DNA of 64,000 nt from Rhynchopus euleeides (GCA_963210315.1 OY723307.1:1302001-1366000), one strand, 5' to 3'; positions 31,522 to 42,989 are shown, counted from the stretch's first letter. Numbers and translations are program-made. Notes: generated by a model not told the origin, from the letters alone.

Positions 31522-31571
31522 GGGGTTTAGGGGGCGGAGCCCCCCAGCCGCCGGAGGCCACGGTAGCGAAC
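31522..31571 (-). repeat. Module R copy 6 (degenerate start)
   Basis: It has AGGGGTTTAGG in place of AGGGGGGTCTGG and is otherwise intact through CACGGTAGCGAAC. It lies inside the 29888-32180 element, with the GC hairpin at 31265-31287 on the expected side. Confidence 0.85.
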
Positions 31572-32180
31572 ATCTGGCCTTCTCCTTCGCGTTCTGGGAC
31601 TCTTTGGATCAATTGCGGTTCGTAGTGGGGCACGAACCCAGGGACGCTCGTTGTTGGGAAGTTGTGCAGGTCGATGAGTGGGAAACTGTCTGAAACCTGT
31701 GAAAAATTCCACCCCCAAAAAAATGCCGAAACTCGCCGTCGGGTTTTCGGGGGAAAAAATACAAATGGAGAATTTCGCCCCCAAACTCGCCATCGGGAGA
31801 ACACTGGGGTTTGCGGGTTTGCAGAGACGCGACATCCTTGACGGCGGACACGTCTTTGGCATCGCCTTGCAGCTTATCATGACGTGTTTTCGCAGCTCAC
31901 TCGCGCACCTGCTTTCTGCTTCGCCAGCTGCTCTTTGAGAGCCTTTGGCTTCGGAGTGGGTGACTCATCTGGGGTGGTGGTGGTAGTCTCGCCGCCCCTC
32001 GTTGATGTGCTGGGTGCCTTTTTCCCCGGTGCCCACCCCGTGTGGCCATGCATCATCCTAAACGATTCGTAATATCGCATAATATCGTATTTTATATCGT
32101 AATCGTATACGATATAATGCGATATAAAATACGATATGCACGATTCGTATTTCACCATTACGATTCGTACGTCATCCGTG

Positions 32181-32420
32181 ATTTTAGCGTGCTTCTACTG
32201 GTCCTAGAGGCCCTGCATGGTATACAGTGTGCCCCAGGGATGTCTAGGGTACGTTTTTCACCCGAAAACCACCCAAAATGGGGTCTAGTTGCCCCGATTT
32301 TGTCATTTTTTCATGAAAATCGGGATTTTGCCCAAAATGGGCAAAACCCCCATTTTTCACCGATTTTTCAAAAATTCGGGCCGAAAATGGGCGACTAAGG
32401 AGGTCACCTTAAGACACGGG
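32181..32420 (+). repeat. Repeat T, right part
   Basis: Repeat T continues after the transposon with GCTTCTACTGGTCCTAGAGG, ACGTTTTTCACCCGAAA and CCCATTTTTCACCGATTTT blocks. Confidence 0.75.
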
Positions 32421-33689
32421 GGGACACGGGGGGACATCCGGGGACAAACCGGTAAAATCGGGGAAAATGACCAAAAAAAAGAGTGTGGGGAGTTGGGTCC
32501 AGTTTAGCAAAGTGGCTCATTTTTTCAAATTCCAGAATTTTTGGGGACGCTTCCTGTACCCGGCCTCGCGGGTGGGGTGTTAGGGAATCCACCCCGTGGT
32601 CACCCACTGCCCCGCGACACGGGGACGGGGTTAGGGGACCGGCACAGCCCAGTACGGCGATGTACGACTTGGTGCTGCTGATAGGGACTCGAAACGAGAG
32701 CAGTGCACGGTCAGCAACGCACGGACACAGGTCGTTGGTGCCAGGCACGGTCTACTTTTGAAGCCGTACCCCAGAGACTCGGTCGCTCGACAGCAAGCGA
32801 AGGCACCGCCCGGGCGCGCGGGGGGAGGACATGGCAGACGGCCTCAGGAGTGCCGGTCCGGGCGTCCCACTGGACCTCCCTGCGCCAGCCACGCCATCCT
32901 CAGGTCTGCACCAGATCAACCTGGAAGTCGCGCAGCTCCAGCACGTGCCACCCACCGCCAGCTCGATGCTGCGAGAAGTGAGCACACCCCTTGTCCACAC
33001 CCAGGTGCAGGAAGCGTGACACAAAGTTGAGGAGCACACTGCACTGCAACGCTCCACCATCCACCACGACGCGGCATGCGATGGTGGCACCTGTGAGCGG
33101 CACACCTCCGCTTCGCCAAGGTGAAGTCGACCGCGAGGAGACTGACGGCGGCACGCTGGGTACCACGGGGTGCCCACGTGTCGACTCCGGTCAGTATGTG
33201 GAGCCGCCGCCATTGGTCGTTCGTCTGCAGCAGTAATCCCGCGAAACATCCCGTTGGTGGCCGACGGCCACCAACGGGAGGTTTCGCGGTGGCGCTGAAG
33301 GGACACATTGCTCCGCGTTGCCACGGCTTCTGCGCCCTACGCCCTCACTCAATGACTCACTGACGGGTGCCCCCCCCAGGCACGCACGTTCGCAACCCTC
33401 ACGCAGCCCTCTCCAAACCTGGAAGTCAGGGCGTCGAGACGGCTTCGGTACCGACCAAGCAGGAAAGAGATCGACGAGGTGTCGGAGGGAGGAGGCGAGC
33501 ACAAAAGGGCGTCGGCTACCGCACGCCCTTTGGCCGCAGCCGACGACCGACCGAACCGGCCCCCGGCCGGGAGGGAGGTGGGGGGGGCGTGGGGGGCGAA
33601 GCCCCCCGGAAAAAAATTTGAGCTATTTTGGCCAAGTCCCTGCCCGTATGGGCAGAAAAATGGAAATTCGATGACGCGTTTTAGGCCTC
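32421..33689. other. Intergenic with one hairpin
   Basis: A perfect stem, CCCGTTGGTGGCC...GGCCACCAACGGG, lies at 33248-33280, flanked by CGCGAAAC / GTTTCGCG. Minus-strand frames around 32752-33324 have protein-like patches but no recognised motif; they may be gene remnants. Confidence 0.4.
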
Positions 33690-34090
33690 AAAACGGGCTC
33701 AAAACTCAGAAATTCCTTTGAAATCGGGCTCAAATATGCAAAATAGGCCCACCCCGGAAAAATTTTTGAAAAGGGTCCCCCTATGGACGGTCACCAGAAA
33801 ACCGCCAAAAAAGTTTTGACAAGACACAAAAAAACCGGTGCCACCTACCGGTTTTACCGGTCCGCCTGTCCCGCGTGTCCCATGTCCGGTTACCGGTAAA
33901 AAAACCGGTTTTGTGACAAAGGCCCAGCGGTAAACTAGCGGTAAAAACGGTAAATTCGGTATTTTGGGGTGACCTCCTAAGTGTGAAAAACCGGTTTCAT
34001 TGGGTCCCCAGACATATTTTTGAGGCGGGTACACCCATTTTAGGTGCGAATAACCCTTGTTTGGGGTCGGAAAAATTTTTATTACAAAAT
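33690..34090. repeat. Dispersed repeats, including the empty site for hAT-N2
   Basis: Bases 33697-33790 match about 8431-8515. Bases 34049-34095 (AATAACCCTTGTTTGGGGTC, then AAAAATTTTTATTACAAAA) are the uninterrupted reverse of the sequence flanking hAT-N2 copy R at 44040-44077 and 45286-45305. They show the pre-insertion state with a single CCCCAAAC. Confidence 0.8.
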
Positions 34091-34731
34091 TTTCAAGTAC
34101 ATTGGGGGGCCTAGGGGGGGGGGGGGGGGGCAGCTGAAGGAGGGTGTATCTACAGCACCGAACTGTGCTTCTAGTGATGGGTGTGGGGGGGTGGAGGGGT
34201 GGGGAGGGAGGGGATGGGTGTGGGGGGATATCTAAAGAGAAGGGGTGGGCGAGCGGGGTGGGGGTGGGGGTGGGGAGGATGGCGCGGCGTGTCTATTGCA
34301 GACCCAGAGGGCCACGGCCCTCTGGGTGGCACGCACGCCTGTGCATGGTGTGGCGGGTTGTGCGAGGCTATGGGACAGCCCCTTGGTTGCGGAGGGGGGG
34401 GGGGGGCAAAAAAAAGAAGATTCGAAGATACCTCGCCAACCCTGCCAGACAGCACGGGGGGGAGGGGGCGGGAAAGTCTAAACCACCCCCCCAGGGCGAC
34501 ACCCTAACTGCATCCTCACTTTTCTGGATCTTCCAGTGAATTCACCTGATTTTTTTGACTTGGCTTTGGCGGAGTTTGGCGGTGCCACCTTGCATCAGGC
34601 TTCGAAACTAGAAACCAGAGAATGGGCAGAACCGGGAGGATCTATATCAGACCAAAAAACACACACCAAGGGAAAAAAACTGAGGGCATGACGGGATGAG
34701 GGGCACCGCCAACACCACCACCCCCTTTTCG
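34091..34731. other. Intergenic with poly-G and a hairpin
   Basis: A poly-G run lies at about 34112-34130 and G-rich sequence extends to 34280. A stem, CCCAGAGGGCC-ACGGCCCTCTGGG, is at about 34301-34326. No gene is seen. Confidence 0.45.
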
Positions 34732-36582
34732 TCACAGCTCCATGGCATCAACCTCTGCGATGTATTGGTTGAAATCGGACACCCAACGCTCTGCCTGCTC
34801 CTCCCAGGATTTGCTCTCATCCTGTGTCATGGGCTGGGAGAGCGACTTGAAGGCACCTGTGGGACCCTGCGACCTCAGCGGCGTGTCGAGCTCTCTGAAA
34901 GGTGTCAGCGGAACCTGCACCAGAGGCCGCGAGCGCACGCTGGACACAGAGGTCGCTGCGGACGACTTGGCGGTGCGGAGGCTCCCGATGGAGGCAGCGC
35001 GGAGCCCATCCCCCCGACGTGCTCCAAACGCGGGCCCAGCCAGCCCGACGCCCGCCAGGATGTCCTCCGTCTCATCGAAGACAGCCTGCCCTGCGTTGCG
35101 CTGCTTCCGCGCCACAGGGGTCACGTCTTCCACCGCACTCCCTGCGACCGAATCACCCACACCACCACCCATGGTGCCCTCAGCGGACGCAGGCGTTGGC
35201 GGCTGCAGCAGCCCATCGCCGTAGAGAGGTGTGTAGCACCCTGCTGTGAAGGGGTGCTCGGAGACCGACCCGCCGTATTCAGAGCGCATCGATGTGGCAT
35301 TCGTCGCGACGTTTGTCCGCGCCTCCGCATGCCGCCTCCCGGTGTGCGGGGTCAGGCCCATCAGGGATGGGGACGGCATGAAGGAGTTCAGCCTCCCCCC
35401 GCCGAGGCTCGCCGTCGCCGTGTTCACTCCAAACCCGGTGTGCCCACGCGACGTCCCTCCCCCCATCGTCGACACACTCCCGTACCCCCCTGTGGTCCGC
35501 CCCGACAGCCCAGCGCTGGCCACCCCTGTGAGTGCAGGGTGGTACCCTGTGGAGGCATTAGCAGCCAGGCTGGTTGCAGCCCCGACCCTCGTCAGCTCTG
35601 TGCCGGTGAGGGAGGGGGCAGGCCCGTCAGACGGCTGTGCGGCGAGGCTGGGGTCGGAGATTTTCTCCCGGTCCGTGAGGGATGTGGCGGCGGTGGCGGC
35701 GGGTGTCTCGGGCCCCTGGGTGTCGATGCTGCACTCATCGAGGTGGAGGGGCGTGGGGGCGTTGTCAGAATCGCTGCTCAGGGTGGAGGCAAGGCTGCAG
35801 CCGCGCGTCTCCTCATCCCCGAGGGTTGCCTGCGTGGACGGCGTCCCCACCCCGCGCAGCATGGAGGGCGACGGGAGAAAGAGGCTCGCATCACGCTGCA
35901 GCTCACTCGGGGTTTCGGTACGACCATACCGCGGCCTCACCGCAGCACCTTCCATGCCATCCAGGGTGTCGGTTTCCCGCGAGCGCTTCCGGCAGCCCGA
36001 CGACGAAGGGGGGGCAGTCAGCGACTCCGCCACCCTCACCTTCTCACCCCTGCTGACAGGCTGCGATGCGACAGCCCTCGGGGCACGCCCCGCAGGCGCA
36101 GGCATCCGTCTCGCCGAGGCAGACCTGCTCCGCGTCTTCCCCCTGTTCTGCAGGCTCTGCGCGAAGAAGGAAGTCGGGTTCGCAGGCCTTGAGGAGGGCT
36201 GGGTGCGCGCAGGCTGCGACTGCACCGTGGAGGTTGCTGTCAGCTGTGACGACCGGGATGCCCCAGACCCACGGGAGCCACCCCCTCGGGGATGCACCGG
36301 TGTGACGCTCTCCCGCGGAGGGGGCAGGACAGGCGTGATGGTGTAGGCCAGCCCGCACGATGCATCCGTCACATCTGTAAACTTTGTGCTCGGCGCTGCA
36401 ACCTGCTGCAGCTGCTGCGGCTTTGCCGTGCCATACGGGCGGATCATAAGATGCTTCGGCGTGTGCATCGCATCCAGCACATCGGTGGGCCGCCGGGGTG
36501 TCGGTGCCTCCCCGATGATACGCACCGGCGATCCGAAATCCAGGGGGGCGAAGGAGCTGATGTCGCTGCCATGGGTGTCCAT
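34732..36582 (-). CDS. Ser/Thr/Pro/Gly-rich disordered protein, unknown function
   Basis: This uninterrupted 616-residue frame has ATG at 36582 and a stop at 34732. Composition is strongly Ser, Thr, Ala, Gly and Pro with scattered Arg. I see no transmembrane segment, signal peptide or folded domain. Repeated TP and SP dipeptides could be phosphorylation sites. The C-terminus is more ordered, with KSWEEQAERWVSDFNQYIAE at about 591-610, and may be a short helix for binding a partner. Coding is supported by length, a clear start and stop and absence of repeats. The antisense frame (34696-36192) is also long, as expected in GC-rich DNA, but has less protein-like composition. The family is not recognised. 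Confidence 0.65.
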   Translation of the reverse strand: MDTHGSDISSFAPLDFGSPVRIIGEAPTPRRPTDVLDAMHTPKHLMIRPYGTAKPQQLQQVAAPSTKFTDVTDASCGLAYTITPVLPPPRESVTPVHPRGGGSRGSGASRSSQLTATSTVQSQPARTQPSSRPANPTSFFAQSLQNRGKTRSRSASARRMPAPAGRAPRAVASQPVSRGEKVRVAESLTAPPSSSGCRKRSRETDTLDGMEGAAVRPRYGRTETPSELQRDASLFLPSPSMLRGVGTPSTQATLGDEETRGCSLASTLSSDSDNAPTPLHLDECSIDTQGPETPAATAATSLTDREKISDPSLAAQPSDGPAPSLTGTELTRVGAATSLAANASTGYHPALTGVASAGLSGRTTGGYGSVSTMGGGTSRGHTGFGVNTATASLGGGRLNSFMPSPSLMGLTPHTGRRHAEARTNVATNATSMRSEYGGSVSEHPFTAGCYTPLYGDGLLQPPTPASAEGTMGGGVGDSVAGSAVEDVTPVARKQRNAGQAVFDETEDILAGVGLAGPAFGARRGDGLRAASIGSLRTAKSSAATSVSSVRSRPLVQVPLTPFRELDTPLRSQGPTGAFKSLSQPMTQDESKSWEEQAERWVSDFNQYIAEVDAMEL

Positions 36583-39210
36583 TGTGACAGGCAGGTGGGT
36601 AGAGTGAGGAGAAGGAGGACTCGAGGATGTGGGGCCCCACCGATTACCCCCCGTGGAGGCTTCCTGGGGGGGTGGGGGTAGGGAGTGGTGCAGAGAGGGT
36701 GTAGAGGTCGGGTGGTTGTCAGGTGGGTGGGGGCAGCAGAGTTACGCTTTCGGAGGGCTTTCCAGGCCATCGCGCTGGTGCATTTATAATTGTGGTTGGC
36801 GATGTGAGGTATGGCGATAAGCAGCAAAGGCAGGTGGGTATGGGATGGGATGGGGTGGGGTGGGGGGAGCTGTTCGGATTTTTGAACTTTGACTCGACCC
36901 TAAACACGGCCCAGGGCAACGGTACATCCCTCTCTCACACACACCCGCCCTTTTTTCTGTGTTGACGACTCAATGAAGAGTGCTCAGTTTCCAAAGGTGT
37001 GGCGGGGGATGTAGAGACGGCGGTGAGGCGATCGGATGAAAAGCTGGCAGTCAAACTGCCTATATGTGCTGTGTGCTGTGTCCTGTGTGTGCAGACTTCG
37101 AACGGGCCGTGGGACCTCGATCAAGCCAACCCTATCAGTGCTGTGCGGTGTGGCTTTGCACCCCCACCACACCCACCCAACCCACCCCCGCCCCCCCCCG
37201 CAACGTTCACCCCCACCAGGCGCATGACGTGACACTCAACTCAGAACCGTTGGTTATCACGGATTTCTCATTGCCTTGCACAACCACTGCCTCCCGTTCC
37301 CCCCACCCCAGCCCCGCCCAAAACAAGGCAGGGCTGAGGCAAGGGCAACGCACTCCAACAATACACTGAGTGTGTGGATGCACACACTCCGGCTGTTCCT
37401 GAGATTCGCTCCAAAACCCAAACCCCAAAGCGAGTGTATTTCACTGCAGTCCTCCAGATCACCCTCCCCCACTCCCCTGAAGACATTCCCGAGACGCTCC
37501 ACAGAAGGCGGGCATAGGTTGTGACGAGCATCACCCTACCCTGCCATTGGAATTCAGGTTGGAAAGGACATATAGGAGGAGGGGGGATCGGGTGTGAAGA
37601 TGAGTTGTCTGTTTATGCGCAGAAAATGAGGTCAAACAAAACACACACACACATCCCGCACACTCAGAAAGAACGGGGGGGGTAGAAGCATCGCCTGTCT
37701 GGCTTGGCTCAGCCAGAGGGGGGGTGCAGGGACTCTCGAAGGGGTGGACAAAGGGCAGCCAAGTGCAGAGACCACACACACACACTACATGGGCAGGCAG
37801 ACACACACGCCCGCTCCTCCCCTGATACTGCCTATCAGCTGGAGAAGGAGCTGGCAAGGAGACAGCAAAATAAAGGGCACGTTTATAGTGCGGCTGGGTG
37901 ACGGAGAAGCAGAAGGATACGAAGAAGAAGAAGAAGAAGACACGACGGATGGTTTGAGACTACATGCCACTTTGTGCGCAGAGAGTGCAGCAGGATACTG
38001 GTCAATGTGTGAACGAGTGTTGTTTGGGGGGGGGGGGGTGCAAAATCTGAAAAGGAGAAGAACCGAAAGAGGGGGTGGTGGTGGTGGTGGTGGTGGTGGT
38101 GGTGGTGGTGGTGGTGGGAATTTGTTGTTGCTCCGATTCACTTAATTGGCAGAGAGGTGGGGGAGGGGGAAGAGTCTTCCGAACTAACTGTTACGTGCGT
38201 CGGGGTTTGGGACCCGCCCAACTTCCAGGTTACCGAGCTGGACAGGCCAAAGGAGGGTAGGAGGGTGGGAATGCTCCACCACAGCAAGAAAGCTCCTCAA
38301 GAGCAGAAATAAATAAGGGTTAACACCAAAGGGTACAACCCACCACGCCCAAAGGCACCTGACATAAGGCACGCCTGGGAAAGGGTGGGAGGGAAAACAA
38401 AGATGCAACAACCACCCAGGGTATAAAACCTGATGAAGGTGGTGTTGTGTGAGTGTGCTCTGCCTCTCTCTCCGCTGCAAATTCCCAACGTAAACTCAGA
38501 TGGTGGTGGTGGTGGTGGTGGTGGTGGTGGTGGTGGTGGTGGTGGTGGTGGTGGTGGTGGTGGTGGTGGTGGGGAGAAGTAATCGCCGACTTTGCGCCAG
38601 CTCTCCGTGCCGTGCAACACGAGGGGTGGTGTGAACGGTGGGGGGGGGGGAATCTAAGGGATTGAGATGACATCAACCAGCGGAAAGCCGAGCAAGGCAA
38701 CCCCGCCGCTCCCCCCTCCCTGAATCCCGCAAAGGCTGGCCTGCCGCCGCTGGGCTGCAGCTGGGTTGCGTAGGCTGGATGTGGCCAGCCATGCACCCGG
38801 ATCAGCCACGGCTTGTGCCGTGGGGCGTGCCGGTGGTGCACCACACCAAAACCCAGGTGACGGCGGGCCAACGCTGACCAGCAAAAGAAGAAGAGGCTGG
38901 CTGAGACACTCTTTACGCCACAGGGCGCTGCCACTGCTTGCGGCCATCGCTGTTCATATAAAAGAGGTCACCGCGCGTGCTTTCGACCAGGCGCCACCCG
39001 AATGGCAACGGCGGCTCCGCTGTTGTGGTAGGGAGAAGGTGTGTGGTGCAGTGGGGAACGCGTCAGGAGCAGGCCGATCCGTGCACAAGAAGAAAAATAC
39101 TACTCTCGTGTGGGTGTGGGTATGGCATCGGTGCGACACCCAGGCAAACGCCACACAGGCCACCCCTGACCCTAGTGGCAGGCCCACCGGCGCAACCCTT
39201 CAAGGCAGGC
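36583..39210. other. Intergenic with (GGT)n microsatellites
   Basis: GGT/TGG runs occur at about 38072-38116 and 38500-38571, with poly-G at 38028-38039 and 38641-38650. CCTATAAATA-like promoter words are not clear. No gene is supported on either strand. Confidence 0.45.
38500..38571. repeat. (TGG)n microsatellite
   Basis: An uninterrupted run of about 24 TGG units. A second run of about 14 units lies at 38072-38116. They read as poly-Trp, poly-Gly or poly-Val and are not coding. Confidence 0.95.
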
Positions 39211-42200
39211 CTACCCCCATGTGCAGTGTGGAGGGGCACGGTGCAATGGCATACATCCAAGAGGCTCCGGCCCGTAGCGCCGCACAAGCGCTGCCATCAG
39301 GTCCTCTTCGAACCCCTCGTATTCCTGTTGTGTGGAGGGGGTGTGTGGTGGTGGGTGGTGGAGACACTTTCCGTGCGGCAAAAAAGAAGGCTTGCCCTGA
39401 TGGAAATGCTTGTAAGGCACACCCATGTGGCCTGGAACCACACATCCCCCCCTCCCCCTGTGTCGGAAGGTGCATACCCGCAGGGTGCTCACCACCGATG
39501 GGAGCTTGGCTGGGTTGTACAGCTGATAGAAGCGTTGGAGGCGGTGCCGGTAGTGCATGAAAATTTTCAGCTCATCCGCCGTCATCTCCGCACGCACAGA
39601 GGCGGTCCGATCAACATAAGTCGGCGAGTCGAAACGCGACGGGGACTGCGTGCATGCGTGGAGGTTGTCATGGCACGGCTGCACAGAAAGAATCCATCAC
39701 CACCCACCCACCCCCCACCACAGGCCATACAGCACACCACACGACATACCTGGAGCGGCGACCCGACGGGCGACGTGTTCACCCCTGGAGTCGGTGTGAG
39801 GATCCGGGGCGGCGACGCGGACACCATAGGCGCTGGGGAGTAGGTATAGGTGCCACCGGGGAAGACACCCCCGAGGGCGGGGGTGGGGTGCGCGGGGATT
39901 GTGCTGGCCTGCGTCACGGGCACGCCGTCACCCATCGCGTTGATCGTGTCGAGCAGCCGCAGCGCGTCGGGGTCCTGCAGGTCGGGATACAGCGGCTCCG
40001 TCGCATGCCCGTGGCGCTGCGGGTTGCGGTGCTCCAAATCGAGACACGATTTGCACAGCTTCAGGTTGCATATCCGGCACACCACACTGGCCGCACGGTG
40101 CTCGTGGTCGATACACACATCACACTCGAACACCAACAGCTTCTTGATGTGCGCCCTGCGATGCGGCATCCGATGCTCCGTGCTGAAGCATGTGGGGCAG
40201 AGCCTCTCTGGCGAATACGAGTCGCACTCCGAGCAGAAGAAGGTGCCCACCCCGTTGTTCCCCATGCACACCGTGCAGTCCCTCTCCCGCGGGTCTTTGA
40301 TGAAGATGCCGTAGGGCGAGATGTCAAAGCTCCCTGCAGGCACATCCACGGCCTGCGCGTCGATGGTCGCCCCCCGGTGCGGCCCGTCCTCACCCCCTGG
40401 GTAGAGGAACTGGGGCTGGTGACCCCGGCGTGTCCGGTTTTTATGCTCGGTATACCAGCACTGCTTGCAGAGCAGCAGGCGGCAGGTGTCGCAGAACCAC
40501 AGGGCGGGGCGGGGGCTGCCTGGGGTGGGGCCGAAGGGGCACAGGTCGCAGTCGTAATAGAGGATGTGCTGCAGGTGGCCTGCCCGCTTCTTGTTGCGGT
40601 GCTCGTGGTCCCAGCAGACCTCGCAGAGCTTGGCGTCGCAGTCGAGGCAGACGTAGACAGCCTGCTGCGCCTCGTCTTCCAGCATCCCATCACCGCACTG
40701 CGTGCAGGCGCGATCTGAGGAGAACTGCTCAGGCGAGAACGTTGTACCCCCGTTGGCAGCCTGGCCACTCTTGGGCTGCTCGTGGGGCCTGCCTGTCGTG
40801 CCGCAGAACGGCTGCGACAGCTCGTTGTTGCATTCGCTGCACATGCCGCCCTCGCCGTCGCCGCCGCCGCCGCCGCCTTCCGCCCCATCACCTCCGTTTT
40901 CCTGCGCGGCGTCGCCGCCGTCGCCCCCGCCGTCGCCGCCGCCATCCCCGGCATCCTTATCCGCAGCACCGCCCTCCAATGAGATGCCCTTCTCCTGCAG
41001 CTGTGCCATCAGCTTCTCCATCTCGGATTTGTTCTGTGGGGAAAAGAGGGTGCGGTACATGGGGTCCAGTTGAGGCAGCAGCAGAATATCACCCGGTGTG
41101 ACCTGCCAACAAAAAGAGCAACGCGTGTGCGTGAAGGTGAATGGAAGCAGGCCCCTCTGCAGCATGCATACCAGGTCCTCTTTGATAGCCTGCACGATGT
41201 CACCGTCGTTGCAGGTGGGGTGTGCCGCTTTGAAGGCATCCTTCACACGGTCCCAGTCACCCTGCCCGCCGAGGGTCGCAGCGCTCTGCATGGCGGGGCG
41301 GGTGGCATGCGTCGGTAAACTGCAAAAGAAAACCATCAGCTTCCCCGCCAGGCACCGCCTGGCGCTATTGTCAACTGCCACAACACACATGCCATGTGAC
41401 AGCTGAATAAACCGTTGGCAAGACAACACCCCTCCTTCCCCACACGCCCCAGATCTTCTGCGGACCCACTGCAGGCAGGCAGGCATACCTTGTAGATAGC
41501 GTCCTCATCGGTGCCCAGCCCATCGATAGCTTTGAAGATAGTCTCGGCAACCTCTTCAGGGTTGCAGGCGCCGGCTGCATTGTCCCCCGCATCGGCGGCT
41601 GCAGCATCGCCGCCACCCTCCTCCTCCTTCTTGTCGTCCTCCTTCTTCTTCACGTAGATGGTGCACAGCGGCTCCTGCCCCTCTTCCAGGTCGGGCGGCA
41701 CGAAGCCCTGCTCCGTCGCATTCTTCGCCATGTCCACAGACGAGCCCCCCTGCTCTATAGAAGGGAGCTTCCCGTTGCCTTGGAACAGCTCCACCTCATC
41801 CAAAGACCCTACGCCTAGGGCGCTTGCAACCTGGTCCGCATACTCGGAGAGGGGCTTGGAGTTGTCGACACGCACATGCGGGTTGTCTGTCGGCTGTGTA
41901 GAGGGCAGAGGCGTGTGTGGTGACGACGAGATGATGAAGTGTGTGATGATGGCGGTGGGAAAGTGTAGATATGCCTCGCCAGGAACGGTCATTTTCAGAA
42001 CTAAAAAATCGTGCCCCCTTTCGCTTTATTATAGACACCCTGTCCAGCAACTGTGGGAGAACAGTTCCGGACTACTTTTTGTTGAGCGCACACTTGCTGT
42101 CTCAAGGCTGTGTTGAGGCCCTGTGAAGTGGCATGACAGGTGCTAATCCAAAAGCTTCAGCCGTACGATTTCCTTCGTTACTTTGCGACTTCGCTACGCT

Positions 42201-42475
42201 TCGTCGCTCGTAACTGGTAAAACGTAGCAAAAAAGATAAGGCTATTGTTTGTGCGCCAAATCCGGGCAAAACAAAAGCAACTCCGCAGCCTGATGAGGCG
42301 GTTGCATTTGTTTCCCAAAGCGCTGCCTGCTATCTTTTTGACACTGACAGGAGCCGCTGCTGCAGTAAACAAAAAAGGGGGGCAAAAAAGAATCGCCGCC
42401 CCGGCATACCTCCTCCTTCCCTTCATAGCCCTCCCCGCAGAAGACCAGCAGGAGCGGGTTCTCCACCTCCGCCAT
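39211..42475 (-). CDS. Annexin-like repeat plus four B-box-like zinc modules (six exons)
   Basis: I model six exons: 42475-42410, 41893-41489, 41285-41172, 41102-39750, 39678-39478 and 39324-39211. This gives 750 residues. All five introns are phase 0, and every donor is GTATGC or GTATGT with a clear AG acceptor. Residues 1-110 form a possible beta-grasp-like N-terminus. GLGTDEDAIYK, continuing into the third exon (through AIKEDL), matches a single annexin-type repeat. After a Gly/Asp-rich linker come four Cys/His modules of C-x2-C...C-x2-C...C-x2-C...EHRNxxRxGH type, like B-box zinc fingers. The C-terminus (exons 5-6) has FYQLYNPAKL and ALVRRYGPEP. A membrane-associated or scaffold role is inference. 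The acceptor of exon 4 could instead be at about 41033. Confidence 0.8.
42014..42352 (+). repeat. Dispersed repeat D, copy 2, inside intron 1
   Basis: It matches 24793-25103 along its length. It lies wholly in the 516-bp first intron of the annexin-like/B-box gene (41894-42409), which is much longer than the other introns (69-203 bp), so the insertion likely lengthened that intron. Confidence 0.8.
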
Positions 42476-42989
42476 CGGGCGGCCGTCAGCACAGGGGTGC
42501 GCACGCCTGGCAGGCGCTCCCCCCCTCCCGAGCCCCCCTCCGGGCCTCGGGTGCCCAGATGCGCACCTGCAGGGGTGTCGTGCCGTGGGTTTGGGTGTGG
42601 GGTTCGGGCGAGGTGTCGTGGATTCCACAGCAGACGGCAGTGGCGGTGGTGCAGGGCAGCAGGCCTGTCGCTAACTTTTCGATTTTGGAGATTTGGTGGG
42701 TTGACGCTCCTGTTTTGGGGGGGGATCAGGGGGGAAAACACTAGGGGTCAATTTTTCTCGCGCGCGCTTCGCGCGCGCTCGTGTTGTTGCCAAATTTTCC
42801 CATCGGTGGACCACTAGGTGGGCACGGTGTGAGGCGCTGGGTTCCTTCCGTGGTTCCTCTCCCGCTCGCGCCGTCGGGTGCCGGAGGAAACCAAAAAATG
42901 GCTTTCGGGACCATGATTTCGACGCTGCCCCCTGATATGTCACGGCCGTCAAAGCGCAAGGACTTGGTTACTAGACGGGCACGCGAGAT
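42476..42989. other. Upstream region with GC hairpin
   Basis: GC hairpin CGCGCGCGCTTCGCGCGCGC lies at about 42759-42778, about 210 bp from module R copy 7 and on the same side as in other pairs. No gene is seen between here and 43,000. Confidence 0.5.

Larger units (their letters stand above)
29888..32180. mobile_element. TIR DNA transposon with hAT/DUF659-like transposase
   Basis: The termini are CACGGATGACGTACGAATCG and its complement, identical for at least 24 bp. They are flanked by the 6-bp direct repeat ATTTTA (29882-29887 and 32181-32186). Other copies of repeat T read uninterrupted across this point (CATTTTAGCGTGC at 29499-29511), which gives the empty site. Subterminal regions are packed with short ATCGTATATCG-type words. 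A broken transposase lies on the minus strand. A 6-bp duplication is unusual for hAT (normally 8), so the superfamily is unsettled. Confidence 0.88.

Noticed and set aside
32752-33324. Minus-strand gene candidates with protein-like patches
   Set aside because: Three overlapping frames share the stretch and none shows a motif, start context or splice pattern. At most a gene remnant.
34696-36192. Long plus-strand frame of 498 residues antisense to 34732-36582
   Set aside because: It overlaps the minus-strand frame, which has a clear ATG and stop. It is His/Arg/Pro-rich as expected from reading GC-rich DNA backwards. No motif.
40430-41101. Arg/Pro-rich plus-strand frame opposite the B-box exon
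   Set aside because: It arises from the Cys/His and Gly/Asp-rich codons of the real minus-strand exon.
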